Assembly: GCA_040217155.1 (NCBI GenBank)
Contig: JAVJNS010000035.1
Location: 124,001 to 188,000 of the forward strand
Length of the DNA: 64,000 nt
DNA from: Pelagibius sp040217155
GTDB lineage: Bacteria; Pseudomonadota; Alphaproteobacteria; Kiloniellales; Kiloniellaceae
Direction: 5' to 3'
Shown: positions 17,200 to 26,387 of the stretch, in pieces
Numbering within the stretch: the stretch's first letter is position 1
Layout of the letters: the number at the start of each line of letters is the position of its first letter
Program-made: the position numbers and the translations under genes
Notes under the pieces: model-generated
Database searches by the model: none
Seen by the model: only the letters and a program-made list of their open reading frames with translations
What the model was told of the DNA's origin: nothing

Positions 17200-17709
17200 A
17201 TGGCCGAAGAAGCCGCGCAGCCGCAGTTGACCATCAATACACAGTACGTGAAGGACCACTCCTTCGAGAACCCCAACGCGCCGAACATTTATGGCGCCAT
17301 GCGCAACGGCAAGCCGGACATCAATGTCAGCGTCGAGGTGACGCCGACTCAGCTGCAAGATTCGATCTACGAGGTTGTGCTGGCGCTTCGCGCCGCCGCC
17401 ACGGTCGGCGAGACCACGGCCTTCCTGGCAGAGTTGGATTACGCCGCTGTGGTCAGCCTGGGGCCTGACGTCAGCGACGAGTTGCGAGAGCATCTGGTCA
17501 TGGTCGAGGTGCCGCGCCATCTCTTTCCCTTCGCCCGGGCGATTCTGGCGGACGACACCCGTGACGGCGGCTTTCCGCCCCTGATGATGGGCCCGATCGA
17601 CTTCGCCCAGCTTTATCTCAGCCGCAAGCAAGCCACGGCGGCCGAAGGCGGCGCCGAAAGTGCCGCCGAAGGTGCCAAAGAAGCCGACGGCAGCAACGGC
17701 GCGGCCTGA
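17200..17709 (+). CDS. secB: protein-export chaperone SecB
   Basis: 169 aa. TQYVKDHSFENPNAP is the family N-terminus, and FPFARAILADDTRDGGFPPLMMGPIDFAQLY is the diagnostic C-terminal core. SecB is a cytoplasmic tetramer that keeps preproteins unfolded for SecA. The last ~25 residues are an Ala/Gly/Glu-rich tail of the kind alphaproteobacterial SecB often carries. It converges with dnaQ, leaving only 16 bases between the stops. Confidence 0.96.
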   Translation: MAEEAAQPQLTINTQYVKDHSFENPNAPNIYGAMRNGKPDINVSVEVTPTQLQDSIYEVVLALRAAATVGETTAFLAELDYAAVVSLGPDVSDELREHLVMVEVPRHLFPFARAILADDTRDGGFPPLMMGPIDFAQLYLSRKQATAAEGGAESAAEGAKEADGSNGAA

Positions 17710-17725
17710 TGCAGGCCGCTGGGCT

Positions 17726-18397
17726 CTACGCGCGCCACAGCGGATCCGAAAATTTCGCCAGCATCGCCGCGTGGGCAGCCTTTTCCTCGGCCGTCGGCGC
17801 ATGTGGCCGCGGTGGACGAATTTCGCGTGGCGCCGGTGCGGCGGTGCGGTTCAGGCGGCGCTGACTCTCCAGCACCAGACCCGGCTGCCGGCCGCCGCGT
17901 AATTCCAGATAGACCTCGGCCAGCAATTCGCAGTCCAACAAGGCACCGTGAAAAGTGCGCGCCGAGTTGTCGATCTCGAAGCGCCGGCAGAGTGCGTCGA
18001 GGCTGACCTGGGCGCCGGGAAAGCGCTCCCGCGCCAGGCCCAGGGTGTCGATGGCGCGCTCCATGGCCAGAGATTCGAGCCCGGCGCTCTTGAGTTCGGC
18101 ATTGAGGAACTTCATGTCGAAGCGGGCGTTGTGAATCACCAGCTTGGCGTCGCCGATGAAATCGAGGAAGCCCTGTGCGACTTCCGGAAATACCGGCTTG
18201 TCCTTCAGAAAATCCGCGCTCAAGCCGTGGACCCGCTCGGCCTCTTCCGGCATGTCGCGTTCAGGGTTGATGTATTCGCGGAAGGTTCGTCCAGTCGGCA
18301 GATGGTGCAGCAGCTCCAGGCCGGCGATCTCGACAATGCGGTGGCCGGCGGCCGGATCGAGGCCGGTGGTTTCAGTGTCGAGAACGATCTCACGCAT
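17726..18397 (-). CDS. dnaQ: DNA polymerase III epsilon subunit (3'-5' proofreading exonuclease)
   Basis: 223 aa. All three exonuclease motifs of the DEDDh type are present: DTETTGLD at residues 7-14, HNARFDMKFLN near 93-103, and FHGALLDCELLAEVYLEL near 150-165. Length fits alphaproteobacterial DnaQ with its C-terminal polymerase-binding tail. The ATG shares one base with the coaE stop (TGATG), so it is coupled to coaE. Confidence 0.95.
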   Translation of the reverse strand: MREIVLDTETTGLDPAAGHRIVEIAGLELLHHLPTGRTFREYINPERDMPEEAERVHGLSADFLKDKPVFPEVAQGFLDFIGDAKLVIHNARFDMKFLNAELKSAGLESLAMERAIDTLGLARERFPGAQVSLDALCRRFEIDNSARTFHGALLDCELLAEVYLELRGGRQPGLVLESQRRLNRTAAPAPREIRPPRPHAPTAEEKAAHAAMLAKFSDPLWRA

Positions 18398-19035
18398 CAG
18401 CTATTCCTTCCCCGCGGGGCGGCGGCGCGCGCCCGAGCCCTCACCGCAGCACGTTTCAACAGTCTGACGATGGCGGCGAGCTGGTGCAAGGTATGCGCCT
18501 TGTTGAGCCCGGTCTGCACCACGAAGTCGGCGCGGCGGCGCTTCTGCGCATCGGGAAGCTGCCGCTCCATGACGGCTCGCATCTTCGCTTCGGTCATGCC
18601 GGCGCGGCGCAGCACCCTGGCGCGCTGGATGAAGGCCGGCGCCGAAACGACGATCACCACATCGCAAAGCCGCTCGCCGCCGGTCTCATAGAGCAGGGGC
18701 ATATCGAGGACCGCCAGAGCGCGGCGCAGCCGCGCCTGCTTGGCGAGGAAGGCCCGCGCCTCGTTCCTGACCAGGGGATGCAGAATTGCTTCAAGGCGCT
18801 TCAAGGCGGGCCCGTCCCCGAACACGGCAGCACCGAGCAGGCCGCGGTCGATTCCGCCGCCGCGCGCTACTCCGGGAAAAGCGTCCGCCACCGCCTCCAC
18901 CGCCGGGCCGCCGGGCGCCATCAAGCGATGCACCGCCGCGTCGGCATCGTGCACCGGCAGACCGAGGCGGCGCAGCATGGCGGCGGCTGTCGACTTGCCC
19001 ATGCCGATCGAGCCGGTGAGACCGATGACCAGCAT
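18397..19035 (-). CDS. coaE: dephospho-CoA kinase
   Basis: 212 aa, last enzyme of CoA synthesis (ATP plus dephospho-CoA). The N-terminus MLVIGLTGSIGMGKSTAAAML carries the P-loop, and LDMPLLYETGGERLCDVVIVV is the conserved lid/core region. The C-terminal ~20 residues are an Arg/Ala-rich extension. It starts seven bases after aroE on the same leftward transcript. Confidence 0.95.
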   Translation of the reverse strand: MLVIGLTGSIGMGKSTAAAMLRRLGLPVHDADAAVHRLMAPGGPAVEAVADAFPGVARGGGIDRGLLGAAVFGDGPALKRLEAILHPLVRNEARAFLAKQARLRRALAVLDMPLLYETGGERLCDVVIVVSAPAFIQRARVLRRAGMTEAKMRAVMERQLPDAQKRRRADFVVQTGLNKAHTLHQLAAIVRLLKRAAVRARARAAAPRGRNS

Positions 19036-19042
19036 GGCAAGC

Positions 19043-19897
19043 CTAGCCCTCGTCCATCACGAAGGCCCGCAGTTCCGGCGTCACCGAGGGATCGCGGCCG
19101 AACCAGGCCGAAAAGCAAGGGCGGCCCTGATGCAGCAGCATGCCGAGGCCATCGACGGCTGTGCAGCCCTTCGCCCGCGCGGCAGTCAGCAAGGCCGTCT
19201 CCAGCGGGCTGTAGACCAGGTCGCAAACCACGGCCTCGGCAGCCAATTCGTCGAGCGGCAGGTCGAGCGGCCGCTGCCCGGTCATCCCGAGGCTGGTGGA
19301 GTTGACCAGCAGCCCCGCGCCGGCGAGGGCGGCGCCGCGCTCCTCCCAGGGCAGCACGGTGACGGCGCCGCCGACGTCGGCGGCGAGTTTTTCGGCATGC
19401 TCTCGGCTACGGTTGCAGAGGCGCAGTTCCGGCACGCCGGCGTCGAGCAAGCCGACCGCCACGGCGCGGGCGCCGCCGCCGGCGCCCAGCAGAACCGCCG
19501 GCGCGGATGCGGTTTCGAAAGCGGGCGCACCGGCTTTTAGGTTTTCCATGAAACCGAAAACATCGGTGTTGCTGCCAGCAATACCGTCTTCGCCGAAAAC
19601 CATAACATTCACCGCACCGATGCGGTGAGCGATGTCGTCGACCCGGTCGCAGAGCGCCAGCACCGCCCGTTTGTGGGGGATCGTTACGTTCACGCCGCAG
19701 AGTCCGGCGGCCGCCAGGCCGCGCACGGCGGTCTCGACGGCGTCGGCCGCGACCGGCAGCGGTACATAAGCGCCGTCGATGCCGTGCTCCGCGAGCCAGT
19801 AGCTATGCAGCCGCGGCGAACGCGAATGGGAAACCGGCCAGCCGATGAGCCCGGCGACGCGGGCCTTGCCGGTCAACGGCCTGATGGAAGACGTCAT
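19043..19897 (-). CDS. aroE: shikimate dehydrogenase
   Basis: 284 aa. NADP-dependent reduction of 3-dehydroshikimate in aromatic amino acid synthesis. The substrate-binding segment SHSRSPRLHSYWL and the catalytic Lys in VTIPHKRAV are present, followed by the nucleotide-binding GAGGGARAVAVGLL and NSTSLGM. It overlaps the maf stop by four bases. Confidence 0.95.
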   Translation of the reverse strand: MTSSIRPLTGKARVAGLIGWPVSHSRSPRLHSYWLAEHGIDGAYVPLPVAADAVETAVRGLAAAGLCGVNVTIPHKRAVLALCDRVDDIAHRIGAVNVMVFGEDGIAGSNTDVFGFMENLKAGAPAFETASAPAVLLGAGGGARAVAVGLLDAGVPELRLCNRSREHAEKLAADVGGAVTVLPWEERGAALAGAGLLVNSTSLGMTGQRPLDLPLDELAAEAVVCDLVYSPLETALLTAARAKGCTAVDGLGMLLHQGRPCFSAWFGRDPSVTPELRAFVMDEG

Positions 19898-20535
19898 GTC
19901 GGCAGCGCCTTGTTCAATCTCAGGAAATCGAGCAGCGGCAGCAGGGGCAGCCCAAGGATGGTGAAAAAATCGCCCTCCACCGTGGCGAAGAGCTGCGCGC
20001 CCAGGGCTTCCAACTGATAGGCGCCGACAGAGGACAGGACCGCCGGGCCGGCGGCGTCCAGATAGGAAGCAATGAAGTCGTCACTGAGGTGGCGCATGGT
20101 CAGCCGGGCAGCGGCATTGTGATGCCACATGCGGCTGCCGTTGCGCACCACGCAGACGGACGTCCAGAGCGAATGGGTCTTTCCGCTCAGAGAGCGCAAC
20201 TGGGCGGCCGCATGGTCGCGGTCGGGCGGCTTGTCGAACCATACCTCGTTGCAGGACAGCGTCTGGTCGGCACCGATCACCAGGGCGCCGGCATGCTTCG
20301 CCGCGACCCGCTGGGCTTTCAACTCGGCCAGGGTCTCGGCCACCTGGGCCGCCGTTGCGCCTTCCGCCTTCAGGGCGGCTTTCATGCCCTCTTCATCGAC
20401 TGCGGCGGCTTGACAGTGAACCAGCAGGCCGGCCTGCGACAGCAGACGGGCCCGCGTCCTGCTGGCCGAAGCGAGCACGATCGGGGGGGCTTCCGCGGTC
20501 ATCAGCGCTTCTGAGATGACAGCCGCGGGCGCCAT
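19894..20535 (-). CDS. maf: Maf family nucleotide pyrophosphatase
   Basis: 213 aa from an ATG at 20535 that shares one base with the ppsR stop; an internal ATG at 20502 (MTAEAPPIVLASAS) gives 202 aa and is also plausible. IVLASASRTRARLL, VIGADQTLSCN and LSSVGAYQLEALGAQLFATVEGDFFTILGLP are Maf signatures. Maf proteins hydrolyse non-canonical or modified nucleoside triphosphates (dTTP/UTP or m7GTP types). Which subgroup this is cannot be settled by eye. Confidence 0.9.
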   Translation of the reverse strand: MAPAAVISEALMTAEAPPIVLASASRTRARLLSQAGLLVHCQAAAVDEEGMKAALKAEGATAAQVAETLAELKAQRVAAKHAGALVIGADQTLSCNEVWFDKPPDRDHAAAQLRSLSGKTHSLWTSVCVVRNGSRMWHHNAAARLTMRHLSDDFIASYLDAAGPAVLSSVGAYQLEALGAQLFATVEGDFFTILGLPLLPLLDFLRLNKALPT

Positions 20536-21356
20536 CAGGCTTCCGCTCCGATATGCTTGGCATAGTAGTTCATGATGGTCGCCGCGGTTTCCTCGATCGA
20601 GCGGCGGGTGACATCGATCAGCGGCCAGCCATGTTCGACGCAGAAGCGCCGCGCCTGGGCGATCTCCTGGCGCACGGCCTCCAGGTTTACGTAGTCGGTC
20701 TCCTGGCGGTCGTCGGTCAGCATGCGCAACCGATTCTGGCGCACCTGCACCAGGCTCGCCGGGTCCTTGGTCAGGCCGACCACCAGCGGACCATCTATGT
20801 GCAGAAGCTCCTCTGGCATCGGACAACCGGGCACCACCGGCACGTTGGCCGCCTTGATGCCGCGATTGGCGAGATACATGCAGGTCGGAGTCTTGGAGGT
20901 GCGCGAAACGCCCACCAGGATGATGTCGGCTTTGGCGATGTCGCTGCAGTGCTGGCCGTCGTCATGGGCCAGCGCAAACGTCATGGCGTCCATGCGGCTG
21001 AAGTATTCCGCGTCCAGGACATGCTGCAGGCCGGGAGTGCCGCGGATCTCGACCCCGAAGTAATTCGCCAACGTATGGATGGCGGGATCGAGGACCGGGA
21101 TACAGGGCAAGCCGAGAGATGAGCAGCAACTGGTCAGCTGGTCGCGCAGTTCGTGATTGACCATGGTGTAGAGCACCGGGCCGGGGTGCGATTCGATGCC
21201 CAGGAGAACCTTGGCCATCATGCCGCGGGTACGCACCAGGCTCCACACATGCTCAATGGGTTCGATGCCCCCGAACTGAACCAGACAGGCGCGTGCCACC
21301 GAATTTATGGTCTCGCCGGTGGCGTCCGAGACAAGGTGCAGATGATGGCTGGTCAT
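20535..21356 (-). CDS. ppsR: pyruvate, water/phosphate dikinase regulatory protein (DUF299)
   Basis: 273 aa from the ATG at 21356 (MTSHHLHLVSDATGETI). The P-loop-like signature VGVSRTSKTP at about 148-157 identifies the bifunctional ADP-dependent kinase/pyrophosphorylase that controls PEP synthase or PPDK. In Caulobacter this gene (duf299) borders the replication origin, with hemE on the other side. Here too it reads away from the origin and opens a leftward ppsR-maf-aroE-coaE-dnaQ operon with overlaps or gaps of at most seven bases. Confidence 0.94.
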   Translation of the reverse strand: MTSHHLHLVSDATGETINSVARACLVQFGGIEPIEHVWSLVRTRGMMAKVLLGIESHPGPVLYTMVNHELRDQLTSCCSSLGLPCIPVLDPAIHTLANYFGVEIRGTPGLQHVLDAEYFSRMDAMTFALAHDDGQHCSDIAKADIILVGVSRTSKTPTCMYLANRGIKAANVPVVPGCPMPEELLHIDGPLVVGLTKDPASLVQVRQNRLRMLTDDRQETDYVNLEAVRQEIAQARRFCVEHGWPLIDVTRRSIEETAATIMNYYAKHIGAEA

Positions 21357-21797
21357 ACTTCGTGATCCCGAATCGCCGCCTCGAAAACCTGTGCATGACT
21401 TGTCTTCTTCGGTCCAATCCTGGGGAGAAGGCAGCTCCTGTCGCGCCTTGGAAAAAAAACACTCACCTTCGCCTCGCAATGCTCCCGAGGGTTTCCTCAT
21501 GTGGGCGGGAATCGCCGCACAGGCGTCAGCAGACCGGGAAAGTCGCCCTGGACCGCAATCTTTTCCCCGTTATCCCCTGTGCGCGGTTTCGGCGCAAGCT
21601 GCCGCATTGGGCTGGATTTCTCGATGAGATGCCCACAGATAACCGGGTAGGCCGTCGGGCTGCGGATGAGTCGTGGGATAGTTCGGCGAAGTGCGGGCAT
21701 CCCCAGGACTCACAGGGATCAACTACAACAAGCTTAAGCTTTAATTTAAATCTTAAGGAAGAAGTAGGGGTTTGCTCGACCCGGGGAAAAGGTCATC
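21357..21797. other. oriC: predicted chromosomal replication origin (oriC) between ppsR and hemE
   Basis: This 441-base gap lies between divergent ppsR and hemE, the position of oriC in Caulobacter crescentus and Rickettsia. It holds degenerate DnaA-box-like words: TTATCCCCT at 21570-21578 (plus) and TGATCCCTG at 21713-21721 (minus). An AT-rich block at 21725-21767 contains four TTAA words, two CTTAAG hexamers and the 10-base palindrome AGCTTAAGCT, a plausible unwinding element. No perfect TTATCCACA box is present. Genes on both flanks read outward. The call rests mainly on gene context and needs a skew plot. Confidence 0.7.
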
Positions 21798-21848
21798 TTG
21801 TCGGACCCTGAAGCCCTCGAACGACCTAACGAAACTGCTCGATACTCG

Positions 21849-22928
21849 ATGAACCAAGCACCTAAGACTACTCCAAGCGAAGATAAACCGATGCTGCGTG
21901 CCCTCGGGGGCGAGGTTCTGGCCCAGCCACCGGTGTGGCTGATGCGCCAGGCAGGACGCTATCTGCCTGAGTATCGCGAACTGCGCGCGCGGGCCGATGG
22001 CTTTTTGGATCTCTGCTACACGCCGGACTATGCGGTCGAAGTCACCCTGCAGCCGATCCGCCGTTTCGGGTTCGATGCCGCGATCCTGTTTTCCGACATC
22101 CTGGTTGTACCCCATGCCTTGGGCCAGAAAGTCTGGTTCGAGGAAGGCATCGGGCCGCGTCTTGCTCCACTTGAGAAGCCTGAGGACCTTGACCGCTTGT
22201 CGCGTGAGGGTGTTCACGAAACCCTTGCGCCGGTCTATGAAACCTTGCGGCGACTGACCCGCGAGTTGCCCAGAAAAACAACGCTGATCGGCTTTGCCGG
22301 TGCTCCTTGGACCGTCGCCAGCTACATGCTGGAAGGCGGCTCGAGCAAGGACTTCGCCGCCGGCAAACGCTGGGCCTACAGCGCGCCGGACAGCCTGCAG
22401 AAGCTGATCGATCTGCTGGTGGAGGTCACCGGCGATTACCTGCTCGCCCAGATCGATGCCGGCGCCGAGGTTGTGCAGATCTTCGATTCCTGGGCAGGTG
22501 TCTGGCCCGAGGCGGAAATGAGACGCTGGTGCCTGGAGCCGGCAAAGTCTCTGGTCCGGCGGATCGCTGCGGCGCGGCCCGGCGTGCCAGTGATCGTGTT
22601 TCCGCGCGGTGCCGGGCTGCTCTACCAGGACTATGCCAGGGAGTGTGGCGCCGCCGCGCTGGGTCTCGACACGACGGTGCCTTTGAGCTGGGCGCGTGAC
22701 GTTCTGCAGCCGAAGGTTTGCCTGCAAGGCAACCTCGATCCTCAGCTTCTGGTCGCCGGTGAGGCCGGCCTGCGACAGGGCGTGCGTTTCATTCTCGAGC
22801 AGCTGAGCGGGGGTCCTTTCGTGTTCAATTTAGGACACGGTATCGTGCCGGAGACACCGCCGGAGCACGTGGCACAGCTAATGGAACAACTCCGCGCCTG
22901 GCCGGAACGGCAAGGTGGCAAGCCATGA
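21849..22928 (+). CDS. hemE: uroporphyrinogen decarboxylase
   Basis: 359 aa from the ATG at 21849. A TTG at 21798 preceded by GGGGAAAAGG would give 376 aa, and an ATG at 21891 would give 345; family length does not decide. PPVWLMRQAGRYLPEYRELR is the diagnostic N-terminus, with the catalytic Asp in FSDILVVPHALG and GFAGAPWTVASYML further on. It converts uroporphyrinogen III to coproporphyrinogen III. It leads the hemE-hemH-hemJ cluster and begins beside the predicted origin. Confidence 0.95.
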   Translation: MNQAPKTTPSEDKPMLRALGGEVLAQPPVWLMRQAGRYLPEYRELRARADGFLDLCYTPDYAVEVTLQPIRRFGFDAAILFSDILVVPHALGQKVWFEEGIGPRLAPLEKPEDLDRLSREGVHETLAPVYETLRRLTRELPRKTTLIGFAGAPWTVASYMLEGGSSKDFAAGKRWAYSAPDSLQKLIDLLVEVTGDYLLAQIDAGAEVVQIFDSWAGVWPEAEMRRWCLEPAKSLVRRIAAARPGVPVIVFPRGAGLLYQDYARECGAAALGLDTTVPLSWARDVLQPKVCLQGNLDPQLLVAGEAGLRQGVRFILEQLSGGPFVFNLGHGIVPETPPEHVAQLMEQLRAWPERQGGKP

Positions 22929-23968
22929 GCAAGACAGCGGTTGTCCTGTTCAATCTCGGCGGACCCGACAGGCCGGAAGCGGTGCGGCCGTTTCTCTTCA
23001 ACCTGTTTTTCGATCCGGCGATCATCCGTTTGCCGACGCCGCTGCGGTGGCTGCTCGCCCGGTTTATATCGACGAAGCGGGCGCCAATCGCCGAGAAGAT
23101 TTATCGCGAGATGGGCGGCGGTTCGCCTCTGCTGCCGAACACCCGGGCACAAGCCGAGGCTTTGACAGCGGCGCTGCAGGCGAGGGGCCTGGGCGAAGTG
23201 AGGGTCTTTGTCGCCATGCGCTACTGGCATCCGCGGGCGGCGGCCACAGCCAAGGAGGTGGCCGCCTTTGCGCCGGATCGCGTCGTTCTGTTGCCGCTCT
23301 ATCCGCAGTATTCCACCACCACTTCGGCCTCTTCTCTGCGGGAGTGGGAAGAGGCCGCCAAAGCCGCCGGCCTGACGGCGCCGAGCCATAGTCTCTGCTG
23401 CTATCCGGTACAGCAGGGCTTCGTTGAGACGATTGTCGACGGTCTTCGTACGGCGCTGCGCCATGCGGGGAGCGAGCGGAATCCGAAGGTTCTGTTTTCC
23501 GCCCACGGGCTGCCGAAGAAGATTGTCGACCAGGGCGATCCCTATCAGTGGCAGATCGAGCAGAGCGTCGCCGCGGTGCTGCGCACTCTAGGGGAGGTGA
23601 ACCTGGACTGGCAGGTCTGCTACCAGAGCCGTGTTGGGCCGCTGGAATGGATCGGCCCCGCCACAGATAACGAGATCGAAAAGGCGGCAAAGGAAGGCCG
23701 GCCGATCATCGTCGTGCCGGTCGCCTTCATCTCGGAGCATTCGGAGACTCTCGTGGAACTGGATATCGAGTACCGACAGCTCGCCGTGGAAAGCGGCGCG
23801 CCGGCCTATATCCGGGTGCCGACCGCCGGGACGGCAGCGCCTTTCATTGACGGACTGGCCGAGCTGGTGGCCGCGGCGGTCGCCGCCGGGCAGCCACTTT
23901 GTTCCCAGGCCGGCGGGCGCTTCTGCCCGGCCCAATGGAGCGGCTGCCCTCAGGCGATCGAGGCCTGA
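22925..23968 (+). CDS. hemH: ferrochelatase
   Basis: 347 aa, inserts Fe2+ into protoporphyrin IX. The catalytic His is in FSAHGLPKKIVDQGDPY and the acidic metal-path residues are in VAFISEHSETLVELDIEYR. The C-terminus has a cysteine-rich tail with CSQAGGRFCP and GCP spacing, resembling the [2Fe-2S] site found in Caulobacter and some other bacterial ferrochelatases. The ATG overlaps the hemE stop (ATGA). Confidence 0.95.
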   Translation: MSKTAVVLFNLGGPDRPEAVRPFLFNLFFDPAIIRLPTPLRWLLARFISTKRAPIAEKIYREMGGGSPLLPNTRAQAEALTAALQARGLGEVRVFVAMRYWHPRAAATAKEVAAFAPDRVVLLPLYPQYSTTTSASSLREWEEAAKAAGLTAPSHSLCCYPVQQGFVETIVDGLRTALRHAGSERNPKVLFSAHGLPKKIVDQGDPYQWQIEQSVAAVLRTLGEVNLDWQVCYQSRVGPLEWIGPATDNEIEKAAKEGRPIIVVPVAFISEHSETLVELDIEYRQLAVESGAPAYIRVPTAGTAAPFIDGLAELVAAAVAAGQPLCSQAGGRFCPAQWSGCPQAIEA

Positions 23969-23999
23969 ACCGACGTTGGGCAGGTAATAGGGGATTCTC

Positions 24000-24443
24000 A
24001 TGGCGGGTTTTCTGGGCGAGGCCTATCTCTGGGTGAAGGCGGTTCACATCCTGGCGGTGATTGCCTGGATGGCGGCCTTTCTCTACCTGCCGCGCCTCTT
24101 CGTCTATCACTGCCAGGCGGCGCCGCGCTCGCGGCAGTCGGAGACTTTCAAGGTCATGGAGCGCCGCCTGCTGCGCGGCATCATGAACCCCTCGATGATT
24201 CTTGCCTGGGCGGCGGGCCTGGCGCTGATGGCGCATCTGGAGGCCTGGAGTTTCGGCTGGTTTCATATCAAGGCGGCCGCGGTGGTGGTGCTGACGGTGG
24301 TCCACATGCTGGCGGCGCGCTGGCGGCGCGACTTCGCGGCCGACGCCAACCGGCATTCCGAGCGCTTCTACCGCATCATGAACGAGGTGCCTGCTGTCCT
24401 GATGGTGGTCATCGTCATCATGGTGGTGGTAAAGCCTTTCTGA
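24000..24443 (+). CDS. hemJ: protoporphyrinogen IX oxidase HemJ
   Basis: 147 aa membrane protein with about four transmembrane helices. The N-terminal segment WVKAVHILAVIAWMAAFLYLPRLFVYH carries the conserved His and Arg of the HemJ/UPF0093 family, and MNEVPAVLMVVIVIMVVVKPF is the typical end. It performs the penultimate step of haem synthesis, so with hemE and hemH it forms a late-haem cluster. It starts 31 bases after hemH. Confidence 0.92.
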   Translation: MAGFLGEAYLWVKAVHILAVIAWMAAFLYLPRLFVYHCQAAPRSRQSETFKVMERRLLRGIMNPSMILAWAAGLALMAHLEAWSFGWFHIKAAAVVVLTVVHMLAARWRRDFAADANRHSERFYRIMNEVPAVLMVVIVIMVVVKPF

Positions 24444-24713
24444 GGCGCCGGCGTCCGGCGCTTGACTTCCTTCCGCGCTTGCATTAACGCTCAGCGGTCT
24501 TCACCTCCTTGCCGTCCGGCAAAGCACGTCCCATATTTGGTTAATCAATCGGTAACCAGCCAAGTGTAGGCTGCAACTGAATAAATTTCCGCCGCGCCGC
24601 GGTTTCGGCCTGTTTTTCCTGTCACCCCCTGTTTGTTGCAGTCGCCGCGGTGCAGGTATCGTCCCAATCTCCCCTCCCGTAATTTTGCATATTGAGAGCA
24701 GGCGTAAGCGCCC
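24444..24713 (+). promoter_or_regulatory. rho leader / intergenic region
   Basis: 270 bases with no convincing ORF. A weak sigma-70-like pair, TTGACT (24462-24467) and TTAACG (24484-24489) with 16 bases between, would give a leader over 200 bases long. C- and T-rich pyrimidine tracts lie at about 24600-24680, the kind of sequence Rho binds. E. coli rho is autoregulated through its leader, so similar control here is plausible but not shown. Confidence 0.35.
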
Positions 24714-25970
<1,257 letters not shown>

Positions 25971-26000
25971 GGCGGCGGTTTCAACCTGCCGAAAGCAGAA

Positions 26001-26033
26001 CGGGCCCGGTTCATCGCCGGGCCCGTCTTTTTT
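26001..26033 (+). terminator. intrinsic terminator of rho
   Basis: A perfect 9-bp stem, CGGGCCCGG at 26001-26009 and CCGGGCCCG at 26017-26025, with a 7-base loop, is followed by TCTTTTTT. It begins 31 bases after the rho stop. Downstream genes are on the opposite strand. Confidence 0.93.
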
Positions 26034-26055
26034 CAGCCTTTCGTTACGAGTCGCT

Positions 26056-26367
26056 TCAGCCGTCGCCCGGCTGCGGTCCGTCGTAGCCTTCGATGATAAG
26101 AATCTCCGCTTCTGAGGCGTTGGCCCGCAAGGTCAGGGCGTGCTGGTAGGCCGGCGAACGGTAGCACTTCAGCGCCGCTGCATAGCTCGGAAACTCGATC
26201 ACCACGTTGCGGCTGCGGGACCTGCCTTCGACGGCTTCCTGATTGCCGCCACGCACGATGAAGCGGCCGCCGAAGGCCGCGAAGGGTTCGGCGTTGGCGG
26301 CGACGTAGTTCTTGTAGGCTTCGTCGTCGGTCACATCGACGCGGGCGATCCAATATCCCTTGGCCAT
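26056..26367 (-). CDS. DUF1330 domain protein
   Basis: 103 aa. The sequence begins MAKGYWIARVDVTDDEAYKNYV and contains the family core GGRFIVRGGNQEAVEG followed by RNVVIEFPSYAAALKCYRSPAYQ. DUF1330 is a dimeric alpha/beta ferredoxin-like-barrel family of unknown function. It lies 20 bases downstream of the quinone oxidoreductase gene on the same strand and is probably cotranscribed. Confidence 0.9.
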   Translation of the reverse strand: MAKGYWIARVDVTDDEAYKNYVAANAEPFAAFGGRFIVRGGNQEAVEGRSRSRNVVIEFPSYAAALKCYRSPAYQHALTLRANASEAEILIIEGYDGPQPGDG

Positions 26368-26387
26368 GAACTTCCCTTCTTTTTCGG

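Noticed and set aside
21634..21642. CACAGATAA as a DnaA box
   Set aside because: The minus-strand reading TTATCTGTG matches only 5 of 9 consensus positions, so it was not counted as a box.
21734..21756. CtrA-like TTAA-N7-TTAA site in the origin
   Set aside because: The four TTAA words are spaced N3, N1, N3 or N8; none has the required N7.
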